The notes beneath the pieces are model-generated. The model was given only the letters and a program-made list of their open reading frames with translations. It ran no database searches and was not told the DNA's origin. A stretch of DNA of 64,000 bases from positions 1 through 64,000 of the forward strand of contig JAOANU010000005.1 in assembly GCA_034387635.1 (NCBI GenBank), in the 5' to 3' direction. The position numbers and the translations under genes were made by a program. This stretch comes from Rhodosporidiobolus odoratus. Lineage: Eukaryota > Basidiomycota > Microbotryomycetes > Sporidiobolales > Sporidiobolaceae. Position 1 is the first letter of the stretch. The number at the start of each line of letters is the position of its first letter. Positions 12,469 to 24,282 of this stretch are shown here, piece after piece.

Positions 12469-12867
12469 GAGTTAGCTTGTAGATCGCGAGGGTGGGAGGA
12501 GGAGAGAGGGTCAGGAGGAGGAGCGGCGATTTCCGTTGTGTTTCTCTCTTTTTCGTGTCTTCGTTCCACCCTTTCTTTTCCATTTCTGTTTGAGCATCGC
12601 GCCGCAGTATAGGGCAACACCAAAAGCATGTTACATCCTCTTGAGAGTTTGTTGAGGGGCGATCGAGAGCTGTGCCCGCCCTTTTTTCTTTAGGTACAAT
12701 TGTGGCTTGTTTCGTAACCCTCGCGACGCTGTCTCGACAATCTACACGGCTCGAGTAAGACTATACAACTCGCTCCCAACTGGTCTGGCTACTGCGCACG
12801 CCGTTGTCGCGCCCTTCGCAACTCCATCAATCATTCCACTTAATCCCAACTAAACACAAGGACGACG
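12469..12867. other. intergenic spacer
   Basis: This is the 3' flank of SEC26 and the promoter of the WBP4-like gene, both on the plus strand. It holds T-rich tracts and a pyrimidine-rich leader before the ATG, but no further feature. Confidence 0.5.
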
Positions 12868-14258
12868 ATGGCCGATTACTGGGTCTCGAGGGACAAGTAC
12901 TTCTGCAAATACTGCAAGATCTACATCAGCGATGATAAACCTGTTCGTCTTCCTTTTCCCTGACTTGCCTCTCTCTCCTCTTCTCCCCGCCCGACGGTTC
13001 GCTCACTCTATCCCTCTCCCGCATGTTTAACCCTCGCCTCCAACCCGACTATGCTCTCGATACCACGCCTCCGCCGCCCTGCATTCAATCTCCTCTGATG
13101 CGACTCCCTCTCTCCAGTCCCGAACGCACCACGAAACCGGTCTCCGCCACAAGGGCAACTATGAACGATACATTCGAGACATCTACAAGAAGGGCATGAC
13201 AGAGAAGAAGGAGGCGAGGGAGGAAGCGAGGGAGATGGAAAGGATCGAGGCGGTACGTTGTCCTCGTCTTCTTTCTCTCTTGTCTTTTCTTTCTCCTCGG
13301 TGGCCTTGCCTTCTATCTGGGCAGTCTCTTTGTCGAGGGAGAATCCTCGAATGGCACATGCTGATGTAAGTCGTCTCGTCAGGCAGCCGCAGCAGCGATG
13401 GGTCTCGAAGCTCCCGAACCCTCAGCCTCTTCCTCCTCTTCCAAACCTAAACCCACCCCAACTCCCGCCTCGAAGTCAGATCCCTACGCAAACTACACGA
13501 CGGCAGCCTCTCTGGGAATCGTCGACGACTATGCCGAGAAAAAGAGGGAAGAGCAAGAGTTGAGATTGAAGGAGGGGAGGATTGGGGAGTGGGAGAGGGT
13601 GATACGACCTCAGGCGTTCAAGCCGCAAACCGAGGCTGCAATGCCGACAGGAGGCTTTGTATCAACTGGGACTGGCGGGGGCGGGGTGAAACGGGAGGAA
13701 GGCGAGGGTGGGGAGGAGGAGGATAAGAAACCGTCGTTCGAGGGAGGACACGAAGGAAGAGCTGCGGCTCAGCCACCCGCCGAAGACGAATCCGATCACC
13801 CCTACGCCTCTCGAAAACGCTTCTTCACCGAACTCGTTGCTCCCCTACCAGACGACCTTCTCGACGACGACGCCCACCCACTGCCTTTACCCACCTCGAT
13901 CAAACTAAAAAAACGGCGCTTAACCGTCAAGGAACAAGCCGCGCTCGATGCTGAGGCCGCAGCGAAAGCTCAAGCCGAGGAAGAAGCGAAACGGAAGGCG
14001 GTCGAACGGGGAGCGAGAGAGGGTGGAGGGTGGAGTGCGACGAGTTATGTGGTTGAAGGGGAAGGGGAAGAGTTTGATCCGCTTGCAGGTGAGGGTGTGG
14101 GCGCTTCGGGGTCGGCGGACGAGAAGGGCAGGGGAGGGGCAGAAGGAGCAGGTGCGGAGGGTGGCGAGGAGAAACCGATAGAGGAGAAGAAGGAGGAAAA
14201 GGTCGGCGGGTTCAAGAAGAGGAAGATGATGGGCAAGGGGGTGGTGAGGAAGAAGTAG
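12868..14258 (+). CDS. WBP4/FBP21-like spliceosomal U1-type zinc-finger protein
   Basis: Likely pre-mRNA splicing factor. The first exon gives ADYWVSRDKYFCKYCKIYI, where the CKYC pair opens a matrin/U1-C-type C2H2 finger. After one intron the closing half reads SRTHHETGLRHKGNYERYIR with both histidines. This matches the start of human WBP4 (MADYW...FCDYC...FHERGKNHK). The rest is a charged coiled region (KKEAREEAREMERIEA), a Ser/Pro/Lys linker and KRFFTELVAPLPDDLLDDD. It ends in a strongly basic tail (VGGFKKRKMMGKGVVRKK) that is a plausible nuclear signal. No WW domain is visible, unlike vertebrate WBP4, which fits short fungal relatives. The ATG at 12868 is chosen because the family begins MADYW. 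Confidence 0.82.
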
Positions 14259-14556
14259 AGTCGGTCAGTGTCGCTGGATGATACGGGGCCATGCGGTGAC
14301 TGGAGTTACTGTTGCTGCAGTTACACGGCACGATCTAGAGAAAAAGCAGACGCTTTTCATCACCACGTTCCCCCCTGATTGGGTCTGTATGCGCTTACCG
14401 CCTGACTCGGCGCTTACCAGCTGTCCGTGGTGTTCGACCTAGCTAGTGTTGCTATCGACGCTGCTCGCAACGATTCTCGGATCCCGATTCTGTTCTTTTC
14501 TCCCGCCTCTCGCTTGATCGGGTTTCTTCTCGATATCACCGGGACTTGCTGCTGGC
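14259..14556. other. short intergenic spacer
   Basis: This is 298 bp between tandem plus-strand genes: the 3' flank of the WBP4-like gene and the promoter of the TLC-domain gene. No motif or RNA gene was recognised. Confidence 0.4.
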
Positions 14557-15962
14557 ATGTCGTGGATCTCGTCGCCAGTTTTAGATGCGCCTAGCTGGAC
14601 TGCCCCACTGGCGCCGTTGCTGGGAGATAAACTTGGGTTCAAAGCACTTCCCGAGGTGGGTTCAATTCTTGCCTCGTATCGCGTGTAGGGAATAGTGTGT
14701 ACGCGCAGTCAACTTACAGCACTTCCTCACAGGTGGTCCACCTTACCGTTTACGCCGCAGTTGCCTCGTTCGCCCTACAGAAGCTCTCCTCCTTCCTCTC
14801 TCCCTTCATCTTCGGCAACTTTTACCCAACCGAACGAAGAAAGAAAGATGACTGGGATCTACACATGGTACACTTCTCTACCCTCCATCACAGGTCCGAA
14901 CTTGATTGACAGGAGATTGGTACTGTCCGGCCCCACTTCATCTGTTCTCCGATTTACGTAGGTCGGTTGGGCTTTCGCCATTTTCGCGACCCCACTTGCG
15001 CTCCATTGCCTCGTCGACCCGAGTATCGAGCTTGAATTTGATCCGCTGTATGGCGCCGCATTGAGGGAACAAAGGTTGGCAGCAATCGCCGTTGGGTATT
15101 TCACCTGTACATCGTCCTTCCCCTTCTCCTTCCCTGCTGCTGTGCGGACTGACAGATTGCGGGTCGTGTGTAATAGGGGACTCGATCGTCACTGCACGCC
15201 ATATTGGCACTCAAGGGCTAGGATTCTTCTTGCATGGCTTTGGATGCTTCAACGCGTTCTTGTTCACGTTGAGGCCGTTCTTGTTGTGGTGTGGGCCGAG
15301 TTTCCTCATTGTGCGTGACTTCCTTGCGTGACATCGTGATCCTGGGTGGAGGGCTGAACCTGAGTCTGTGCGCTACAGTGGGAGTTCTCTACCATGTTTG
15401 TCTTCTTGGCCTTCGTTCCCTCCTCAAGACCACGCCGCACATGCTGACCGCCGTGCTGCGTGCCGTCGACAGCTTCCTCAACGCCCACTGGCTGTTTGAC
15501 AAGCTCAAGATGACAGGCTCAACCGCCCAACTCGTCAACGGCGTCTGCCTCGTGTTAGTCCCGCTCGCCCCCCCCCCCCCTCCTCCACCCTATCCCCACT
15601 CTCCAGCTGACCTTCTCGCTTGTACGCACAGCGTGACGTACATCTCGGCGCGCCTCGTCTGGGGCACCTACAACTCGTACCGCCTGTGGACTCTCCTCCT
15701 CCCCTCCTCAACCGACCACAGTCCGAAAGCGCTCCTCGCGCGATCAACCGAGTTGTGGATCCGAGCCCTCTACATCGGCTTGAACATGCTCATGAACTCG
15801 CTCAACTTTTATTGGTTCAGGTTGATGGTGCTTGCGTTGAGGAAGAGGTTTGTGGTTGTTCCGGCGGTGGCGGGGGAGGCTGGGACAAAGAAGGAAGTGA
15901 CGGAGCCGGTCGGGCAGGAGGTGTTGAACGGAAAGTTGCCGAGCGAAAAGAAGAACGAGTAG
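14557..15962 (+). CDS. TLC-domain membrane protein (TMEM56/TLCD4-like)
   Basis: Six-exon gene for a multispanning ER-type membrane protein of the TRAM-LAG1-CLN8 group. Exon 1 from ATG 14557 (SWISSPVLDAPSWTAPLAPL) joins in phase to exon 2 at 14733 (VVHLTVYAAVASFALQKL). Exon 2 ends at 14867 and exon 3 starts at 14962. Later exons spell the TLC core: YFTWDSIVTARHIGTQGLGF, LRPFLLWCGPSFLIWEFSTI and FLNAHWLFDKLKMTGS. Last come two further hydrophobic helices and a short polar tail (GKLPSEKKNE). WD-x(4)-R-H and the WEFST-x-FLN pattern are the TLC hallmarks. The Lag1 motif of ceramide synthases is absent, so ceramide synthesis is unlikely; a lipid-handling role is inference. Confidence 0.82.
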
Positions 15963-16263
15963 GACACGGAGGGAACGGTTGCATCGCGTACAGCGGGTCG
16001 GACACGGGATTCGTAAGGAGACCTATGCAAGCGGGAGGGACAATGATCTGGAGTCTGCTCGTCTCTCTTGTTCGTCCGTTCAGCAGTACACGTTGGTTCT
16101 TGGTAGTCTGGAACTTGGCTCAAGCGACGCGTACAAGCCAGCGGCAAGAAGGTAAAGACGGGTCCTCCCTGTCCTACCAGGCCGCATCGGAATAAAATGA
16201 CATCGTCAATTCTCATTCCGAACAATTCTGGTCTCTCTCTCCTTCCCGCTACAACTAACCTCG

Positions 16264-19000
16264 ATGATGCAGGCAGCAGTAGCCAAGGCAGTCAAAGCTG
16301 CTACAACCTCCACTCGACCTACCCGCGCTGCCGCCGTGGCTGCTCGTTCTCTCGCCGCCAACGCACTCTCTCAACCAGCCGACCGAGATCGCGCTTCTCG
16401 TTCTCCCTCCAGTAGCTTATCTCCACCACCGCCGAGTCCGCCAGCCGACAAGGAGGGCGACTACAAACCCTCCGTCAAGAAGGAGGCCACGCCCGAAGAG
16501 GAGGAGGAGAAACCCGTGGTCAAGAAAAAGAGGACTAGGAAGCCAAAGGAGCCCATCGTTTACGTGATTCCTGATGTCGAACACAAGGAGACCAACTACA
16601 AGTGCGTTCTCTGACCCTATCTCCCAATGCCGGATGACGCGACTGACGAAGACTCGTTTTTCTCCGTCAACTTGGTTAGAGGTCGACTCGGCTACGCTTG
16701 CCTCAACACGATCCTACGCAAACAGAAACCCCCCGTCTTCTGCTCTCGAACCTGCCGCATCGACACGATCAAGAAGGAAGACAAGGGGATGCCCTATTTG
16801 AAGGAGCTGGGCAGGCAGAATATGGAGGACTTGAAAAAGTTGATCGAGTGGAATGCTGAGCACCATATCTACTTCATGCGCAGTACGTGGACGATCCCTC
16901 CTCACTGTCTCGGTCTCCTCCTGCTCTGCTCCCGCGGGCTGCCTGTACTGACGCTTTCTCTAATTCCTTTCCTTCTTTTTCTTCTTCCCACCCACTTCCG
17001 CGCTTTGCAGTGTCGTCCGAGATGTTCCCATTCGCCGCTCACCCCGACTACCAATACTCGCTCGACTACGCCGAGAAGGAACTGAAAGAAGCAGGCGAGA
17101 CGGCCAACAGGCTCGGGGTCAGGTTGACGACCCATCCGGGCCAGTTCACCCAACTCGGCTCACCCCGTCGTGTAGTCGTCGAGAACGCTTACCGTGATCT
17201 CGAGTACCATAATGAGATGATGGACCGCATGGGGTTGGGCAAGGATAGCGTTATGATCATTCACGTCCGTCGCACTTTTCACCTTCCGCCTTGCCTCAGT
17301 GGATTTCTCGTGCGCGCCGACTCTGACCTGGTTTGACATTGTACAGGGTGGAGGCGTGTACGGCGACAAAGCCGCCGCAATCGCTCGGTTCAAGGAGAAC
17401 TACAAGGAGCTCTCGCAAGGGGTCAAGAACCGGTGCGCTGCCTTTGGATCGTCGCTCCACCTTGTCCTCCTAAATACTCACGCCTTTTCTCCCTGCCGCA
17501 GACTCGTGCTTGAGAACGACGAGATCTGCTTTAACGTGGACGACTTGCTGCCGTTGTGCGAGGAGTTGAACATTCCGCTTGTGTTCGGTGCGTTCCCGTT
17601 TCGGTCTCCATTTCTTACTGCCTCGGAGTGAATTCTGCACTGAACTACTTCGACTCTCTGCTCGCACAGACTACCATCACGACTGGATCTTCCCTGTACG
17701 TTCTTCGGGGCCCTGTACAACCCGCTGAAAGAGATCTCCCCCTGACTTCACTCCGTCCTTGCCTTTCACCTGCTCCTCCGCCTTGTTCTCGGCTCCGCCC
17801 CGGCAGTCTTCCCAAACCCCTCACGAACTCCTCCCGCGAATCCTCGCGACCTGGTCCCGCAAGGGTATCAAGCCAAAGTTCCATCTGTCGGAACCGAGGA
17901 AAGGCGCCGAGACCATCATGGAACGGAGGGCGCATGCTGACAGGTGTCAGAACTTGCCGAACCCGTTGCCGGAGGATATGGGTGCGTTGTTACCTTGTCT
18001 TGTTTTAGGTGCGGTATGGCGAGACTGACTCGGGTTCTTTCCCTCTGTTTTTTCCGTCTTCCCTGCACTTTTGTATCTGGGGCGCCGTTCTGCGTTACCC
18101 TGTGATGCTTTTGCAGATCTGATGATTGAAGCCAAAGACAAGGAACAAGCCGTCTTTCACCTCTTCCGAATCTACAATCTGCACCCCACCATCCACGGTA
18201 CGTTTCGCCTCCATCTGCCCCACCTCCCTTTCCCCCTTCAGAAACTGACTTTCTTTCCTTGTCTCTGTCTATGCTCCTTTGTAGATGACCTCCGCCCTCC
18301 CGCCCTCGAAGAGACGAAACAAACTGCGCGCACAGCCAACAAGAAGAAGACTCCGAAGAAAGAAAAGAAAGGCGACGCCAAGAAGAAAGGCGTCAAGACT
18401 GAAGAAGACGAGGGCGATACGGCAGGTACGGACGACACGGCCACCACCGCCACCACGGCTGGATTGGGCGAAACGGACGGAACGGCCGATGAAGGTGGCG
18501 AGGGGGAAGGTGGGGCGGAATTACCCCCTTCGCCTCGTGCGGCGGCGGTCGAGTTGGCCAACGAGTCGCAAGGGGAACAGGTTATGCATGCGGTTAAAGA
18601 GGGGATGATGCCCCTGCCTGAAGGGTTAGATGCTGAGGGTCAGGAGTATTGCCCGGAGGCGAACATCAAAGAGGGCAAGGGCAAGGGAAAGAAGGCGATC
18701 AAGGCGGACGGGGCCGAAAAGGTGACGCCGAAGAAGAGGGCGAGGGCGCCGTTGAAGAAGGTCAAGACTGAAAACGAGCAGGAGGACGGGGAGGAGAAGC
18801 CGAGGAAGAAGAGAAAAACGCCGGTCAAGAAGGCTCAAAAGGTGGAAGGCACGACGGACGAGTCGGCGCAGGATACCGCTGGCGAGGACGAGAAGCCCAA
18901 GCAGAAGAGGAAGACGCCGGTCCAGATCAAGAAGGAGGACAATGTTGAACCCGCAGCGGAAGGGATGGAAGCCGTTGCGATGGAAGTTGCAAAGGAGTAA
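16264..19000 (+). CDS. UVE1: UV damage endonuclease UVE1/UvdE
   Basis: TIM-barrel endonuclease that nicks 5' of UV photoproducts and some mismatches, starting an alternative excision repair path. The catalytic core runs from GRLGYACLNTILRKQKPPVF through IEWNAEHHIYFMR, MFPFAAHPDYQYSLDYAEKE, RLTTHPGQFTQLGSP, MIIHGGGVYGDK, ICFNVDDLLPLCEELNIPLV, DYHHDWIFP and KFHLSEPRKGAETIMERRAH to DLMIEAKDKEQAVFHLFRIY. His, Asp and Glu positions typical of the metal site are all visible. The N-terminus from ATG 16264 (MQAAVAKAVKAATTSTRPTR) is Ala/Arg/Thr-rich without acids, like a mitochondrial presequence; a Cryptococcus Uve1 is known to act in mitochondria. The long C-terminal tail (from about 18.3 kb) is Lys/Glu-rich with repeated KRKTPV-type blocks, which look like nuclear or DNA-binding sequence. 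Dual targeting is inference. Confidence 0.93.
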
Positions 19001-19345
19001 GAAGTAACCTAGAAGGAAAAAGCTTGTCGCTTGCGTGTTGTAGCCCTCCATGTACCGTTATATCTCCATTTTGTTAGCTTGCACTAGAGTACATACATGT
19101 CCTGATCCCTGCGGGCTCTTCTGTAGAGGTCGTCCTCGAGGCACCAGATTCTGCAGGTTACTGCAGACCTCGCCCTACATGCGCCGTATACCTCGTCACG
19201 AGGATTAGCCGTACGCATAAAATTGTGGTGCAACAAGCGGCAACGGGGAAACAACAGAAGACAAGGAGAAAACTAGAACAATAAGATCGATATATCCGAC
19301 AACGCCTCCCTCGCCTCTCTCGCTCGCTCCTCGTCACCAGCGTAA
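19001..19345. other. convergent 3' intergenic region
   Basis: 345 bp separate the 3' ends of UVE1 and the GT71 gene. It must hold both polyadenylation regions. A short CTGCAG-flanked direct repeat occurs near 19152-19166; nothing else was recognised. Confidence 0.4.
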
Positions 19346-22300
19346 TCACCGTCGGAACCCATATCCGCCAGCCTTCCCCTCCCCGAGCTCATAGTACCTC
19401 CCTTCAAAATCCTTCAGATCCGGATCATCGCCCCACAAGGCGATTTCCATCCACCCGTTCAAAGTCCCTCTCGAGTCTCCTCCTCCCTCTACCACTGCCT
19501 CTTCACCCTCGTTGATTGCTGCGTCCGAGCCGGAGTGAGAGTTAGAGTCGGATTTGGAGTCAAAGGTGTCGGCGAGAGCGGCTATGGCTGCAGGGTTGGC
19601 GCCTGTGCCGCCGGCGAGGAGGACGGAAGACCCGAGGGTCGAGGTTGAAGGCGACATCGAGGAGGAGGAGGAGGAGGATAGCAAGACGCTCCTCAGACTC
19701 TCCCTCCTGACCACCTCGTTCACCTTGATCCGCTCCTCCTCCCCCTCCCCCTCCGTCGCCTTGGCTCGAGGCAAAGCCGGCACAGCCAGGCCTTGAACGT
19801 CGGCGTCGACTGTGCACTCCGCTTCCCTCTCCCTCTCAACCCAATCCCTCCACTCTTCCCATTCCTCCCGATCCATCCCTTCCCTTTCCCAAGGCTTTAC
19901 ATCCTCCTTTTCCTGCTCTTCCTTCTCTTTCCCCTCCGGTCGATTCACCTCTCCTGCAGCAGCGAAAGGGGGCGAGACCACCAAAGAGGAAGCCAATTCA
20001 TCCTCCCACCTCGTCTCAACCGCCAAGACATACGCCGACCCTCTATGTCCATCCCAGAAATTCATCCTCAAGCCTCGGGAGAGGAGAGCTTGGGAGCGGG
20101 CCCATAACGGGGGTGGTGGTACTTGTACTTGTGCGTCTTGGGTAGCTGCTGAGGGAGGGAGGGAAGACGCAAGACCTAGACCTAGACCTAGACCGGTAAA
20201 AGGCGAGACGTTGGCAAGGTGATCGGCGGTTAGGATGAAAGAGGAATCCTGGTGGTCGGGTGCTGTTGCGTTGGTGAGCGAAGAGGAGGAGGAGGAGACT
20301 GCGGGAGTTGGAGTTGTAAAAGGAAGAGGGAGACGGAGGCGAAGGGTCCGACCCCAGGTGTTTCCGTTGTGTATGTCGCTTATATTCGAGAGTGAGCAAG
20401 AAGTAGGGAATGAGTAGAAAAACAACGGGAGATGTCAGCATGGGCTTTGAGTTGCGCAAGCCGGGAAGCGGAGAGAGAGGGAAAGGTCCACTGGCTCGAC
20501 TCACCCAACAATCCTCTTCAACAAATTAGCATGGACAAACAGAACCCTCCCTCCACCACTCTGTCCTCGGGCGTGCGCTTCACTCGCAAGCCCATACTGT
20601 AACATAGTATGACCGGCAAATTTGTCGTGGTTCTCTGGGCCGAGAACAGAACGGTCGAGCCACGAGGCGGGAGAGAGCGGAAGGGAGGGGACGGCCCAGC
20701 GTTTGCGGAGGAGGAGGAGGGCGTAGCCTGCGTATGCAGAAGAGGGGGTTCGGTCAGAAGGGCCGGGAGGGGACGGGGTACCGGGAACGAGAAAGGGGTG
20801 CGAACGAGACATACGGAACAGGTCCTTGTCGCCGTCGCTGAAGGCGAACCAGAATTTCCATGATTTGAGCATGTGCGAGACGAGAATCAACCTGCTCGCA
20901 AGTAAAAGAAGAAGAAGAGAAGAGTTAGTCAGACGGTGTTGAGAAGGTCGTTGGAGGAATGTCTCCTGCGGAAGATGTTGATGAAAGGTAGCTGGATAGG
21001 GACGGAAAAAGGTAAAGCAAGAGAGACGAGGAAAGGATGCGTACGCGTCGAGATGCTGTGACTTGCGTATCAAGACCTGACCCGCCTCGACCGTCCATTC
21101 ATCGCGGCATTGCACGCCAAGGATGGACCAGATAGCCTGCGTACACGTGACGAAGCAATGCAGACCTCAGCTCGTCCAGCCCTGATAGTCTAAGCTCGGC
21201 AAGCAACATTGGTAGAAGGGGCAAGGCGTACGTTCTCCGGCTGGTCCTTGAAGTAATCCGGCCAAAGCACAACCCCCATCGTCTGAAACTCTCGACTTTC
21301 CCACAAGCCCTCAACACTTCTAACCGGTACCGAATCGCTGTCCAACATCAAGACTTCATCATAAGGTGCCTCGACGAGGGCCGCGCCTTTTAGGTGAAAC
21401 GACTTTGTTCGACCTTCTTGGGGGTCTTTGTCGAGTTGGGTGAGAGCGAGGACGGAGGCGTTGAGTGAGTGAAAGAGGGAGAGTTGGGTGGAAGTGGGGG
21501 ATTCGGTGGGGAAGTGGAAGACTGTAGCGGGGAGGCTGGTGTTGTAACTGTGGCGGAGGAGGCGAAGCGAGACGAGGACGCGGTCAAAGGTGTCCTGGCG
21601 AGCGCAGCCTCGGTTCAGTATTGTCAGCTATACAGATCTAAAGGGGAGGTGTATATGGGCTCACGGCGTTCCCAGCGGTCCACACGATTCCCCTCGTTCC
21701 CTTCTTCCCCTCTTTTTTCCACTCCTCCAACCTCCCGTCCCCCTCCGCCTTCTTGAGCACCCCTACCAGCTCCTGCCTGATCTCGCTAACCTTGTGCTTG
21801 TCCATCCCCTGCCAAGCCTTCTGATTTGCCCCCGAGTGTAGCTTGTTCGCATTTCTCCTCACGCTGGGATTGCCACAGGTTTGACGGTTGAACCTAGTCC
21901 AGACTTCTGGTGGCGCAAGGGGAGACGAGAGGAAGTCGTCGAGGCGCTGAGAAAGACTGGCGGAAAGCGGTAAAGGGGGAGAAGGGGAAAGCCAGGTTTG
22001 GGATTTCGGTCGAAAGATGGACTTTGAAAGGCGTTGAACGGTGGCAGTAAGTTGGTTACAGGGTTTCCGGGGCGTAAAGTTGAAGCTTGAGGTATTGAGG
22101 GTGTTGATGGTAGAGTTTGTGGACTGTGGCATGACCTTGTCCTCCTCTCGCAGCACCACCTCGTCCGTTTTCAGGTCTTGGACCCCTTGTATGGACGCAA
22201 TGCTACCCCATGATGACAGTTTCCATACTGATAGCACCACGCATACCCCAAGTGCAAGTATTAAGCGTCGTGGAGGTCTGCATCGTACTCCGGCGAGAGA

Positions 22301-22384
22301 AGAGCGAGGATGAAGTGAGATTGAAGACTGAGCGGGTGGGGGAAGTCCAGGTATACGGTAATAGGGTCGAGTCCTAGTCGGCAT
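19346..22384 (-). CDS. GT71 alpha-1,2-mannosyltransferase (MNN2 family)
   Basis: Golgi type II glycosyltransferase predicted to add alpha-1,2-mannose branches to N- or O-glycans. A basic cytosolic start (PTRTRPYYRIPG) is followed by a signal anchor, LILALGVCVVLSVWKL. The lumenal domain has IVWTAGNA, the donor-site motif DEVLMLDSDSVPV (DSD near 21.33 kb, the DxD of this family), GVVLWPDYFKDQPEN, WTVEAGQVLIRKSQHLD, LKSWKFWFAFSDGDKDLFR and GRVLFVHANLLKRIVG. That is the Mnn2/Mnn5 order. The C-terminal part (about 20.4-19.35 kb) is unusual for the family: Ser, Glu and Gly-rich low complexity including a GLGLGLGLASS run, yet ending in an ordered-looking WMEIALWGDDPDLKDFEGRY. At least seven introns. 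The start ATG 22384 places the signal anchor near residue 40. Confidence 0.87.
20172..20194. repeat. hexanucleotide (GACCTA)n inside the GT71 coding exon
   Basis: Nearly four perfect copies of GACCTA encode the alternating Gly-Leu stretch of the mannosyltransferase. Confidence 0.85.
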
Positions 22385-23451
22385 CTGGTCAAGGTGGACT
22401 AGAGACTAGCATGAGGGGATCGACGGGTTACTGAAGCGAATCAAGCTGAACAAGCCTTGTAATTGTAAGTAATTCCTGATCTCCTCCCTCCGGAAATCTC
22501 AACTTCGCAGTCCGCTGCTTCCGAAAGCGTCGTCTGCGAGCCATACACAGTACAATTGCGCCAGCTTCGTGCGGCCGGGCTTTAGAGGTCGCATTGATCC
22601 AATGAGCAATCGTCTCGCAAACATTCCGCATGGCATACTGGCGGCGCAGCTTCCCAAGCCAGCCCATCCCCGAGCCAGAGTGTTCATGACATGGTAAAGT
22701 GCAAGTATGCATATGCACAGAATGAAGAACGAAGAACGAAGGCAGGAACAGCATCAAAGAAACGGTCTAGTCTACGAGACGGAGGAAAAGGGTCAAGACT
22801 TTGCTGCGAGTCCTAAGCTGTAGTGTCTGTGCCAGTCTGTGCGACAGCCCAGACAAGTGAGGGATGCGGCACAAACGAAAGTGGGGGGAGAATGAGTGGC
22901 TGCAACGATCGAATGAGGGTATTATTGGTGACGGAAACGCGCAAGAGGGTAGACACGAGACGGGGTATGGTATGGTATGGGGTTGCGAGGGCGACATCTA
23001 TCCAATGAACACAAGTCGGGCTGATGCGACTCGGGAGAGCGATGCGGAACATGTTGAGAGGGGTACTTTTGCGATTCCGGTGTGTAAGAGGGTCAAGTGG
23101 GAGGCAAAGGGAAGAGGTTAAGATGAGACGGTTGAACCGAGGGGGATGCGAGTTTATCAATGCGAGAGACCGATGCCAGCAGGAGCAGCAAAGCTCAATC
23201 TCAAGCTCGGTGGAAGAGCTTTGAGGCTTTCGAGCGGCAGAGTGACGAGCGAAGGTAGAGGGATAGAGGGGAGTGAGGTAGCGAGCGCAGTCGAGTTGGC
23301 GCGGATGCGGTGAGTGAGTGACTGAGGCAAGAGAGAGCGGAGGCTGCGGGAACGGGGCCGGTGAGCATTGTCTACGAAGCACGTGCAAGAGAAAAGGACA
23401 AACCTCGAAAAGGCGGAGCTAAAGACAACCTTCAAGTTCCGCAGGGTCGTA
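22385..23451. other. intergenic region, no gene recognised
   Basis: This lies between the GT71 start and the 3' end of the secreted-protein gene. It includes a minus-strand frame (22813-23388) of Ser/Pro/Leu-rich composition without domain resemblance and a (GGTAT)n run at about 22964-22980. The proximal part is presumably the GT71 promoter. Confidence 0.4.
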
Positions 23452-24282
23452 TCAGATGAGACGGATTGCGACGGGACACTGCGAGAGCGATAGGAGGGTC
23501 AGAAACAAACCAGAGGAGGAAAAAACTGAAAACCGAGAACGTACTGGTAAGAGGAACCGCCGAGAACGGGAGGCGAGACCAATGAGGGTGGAGGGGGTGG
23601 AGGGGCTTGGTGGAGCGCTAGAAGAAGAGGACGATGCGTCAACATCAGCGGGACAAGGCAGAGGTCCGGAAGGAAAAGGAAAAGAACGCACCTTGCTTGG
23701 CGTCGAGGCGGATTTGCTTGGCCTCCTGAGCACCACTTGGGTCCGGAGACGCGAGCTGCATCTCCTCCGACTCTGCGTCAGTCTCTGATACCATGTCCAA
23801 AAAGAAGAAACCGCGCGCACCACGACCTGACCCCCTCCCTCTTCCCGGACCAACTCTTCAAACAATGGACTGACGACCCCGGTCGCGCTCACGGCCTTGA
23901 GCAACTCGCGCCACATTTCCCTCTCCTCCCTCTCCTCGTGCAGCCTCTCCTGTGCCCACCGCTCAGCGGTCCAGTCATCTTCTGCATTCTCAGACTGGTC
24001 CGCGGACTCGATCATGTCGTTGGCGGCCTCGAACCCCTCGTCTGCCTCGGTCTCTGGCTCAGTCCAGAGAAGGATTGGGGCGGCTCTTCGAATGCGCTTG
24101 GTGAGGCGGGTGAGAGAATCGGTAGAGGGCAAGGAGGGGAGGAAGGCGGTTGAGGCAGCAGCTGCGGTGGTAAAGGGGTTGTTGAGTTGAATGGCGTCGA
24201 CTGGGGAGGCACTGGCGCTGATTGGGAGAGGGAGGGAGGTGACGATGGCCAGTACGGGGACGAGGGACAGAGTAGGGCGCAT
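23452..24282 (-). CDS. small secreted protein of unknown function
   Basis: The N-terminus from ATG 24282, RPTLSLVPVLAIVTSLPLPI, followed by SASAS, is a textbook signal peptide with a likely cleavage after the small-residue run. The mature part is acidic and helical: LLWTEPETEADEGFEAANDM and AQERLHEEREEREMWRELLK, then SATGVVSPLFEELVREEG. No known domain is recognised. A likely intron (GTGCGT donor near 23.69 kb; CTGAC branch and TCGCAG acceptor near 23.48 kb) removes a Ser/Pro-rich stretch. Because the shifted frame around 23.75 kb (SETDAESEEMQLASPDPSG) also looks protein-like, the exact 3' structure is unsure. It has no cysteine-rich pattern, so there is no basis for calling it an effector. 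Confidence 0.55.
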   Translation of the reverse strand: MRPTLSLVPVLAIVTSLPLPISASASPVDAIQLNNPFTTAAAASTAFLPSLPSTDSLTRLTKRIRRAAPILLWTEPETEADEGFEAANDMIESADQSENAEDDWTAERWAQERLHEEREEREMWRELLKAVSATGVVSPLFEELVREEGGGQVVVRAVSSFWTWYQRLTQSRRRCSSRLRTQVVLRRPSKSASTPSKVRSFPFPSGPLPCPADVDASSSSSSAPPSPSTPSTLIGLASRSRRFLLPVRSRFSVFSSSGLFLTLLSLSQCPVAIRLI

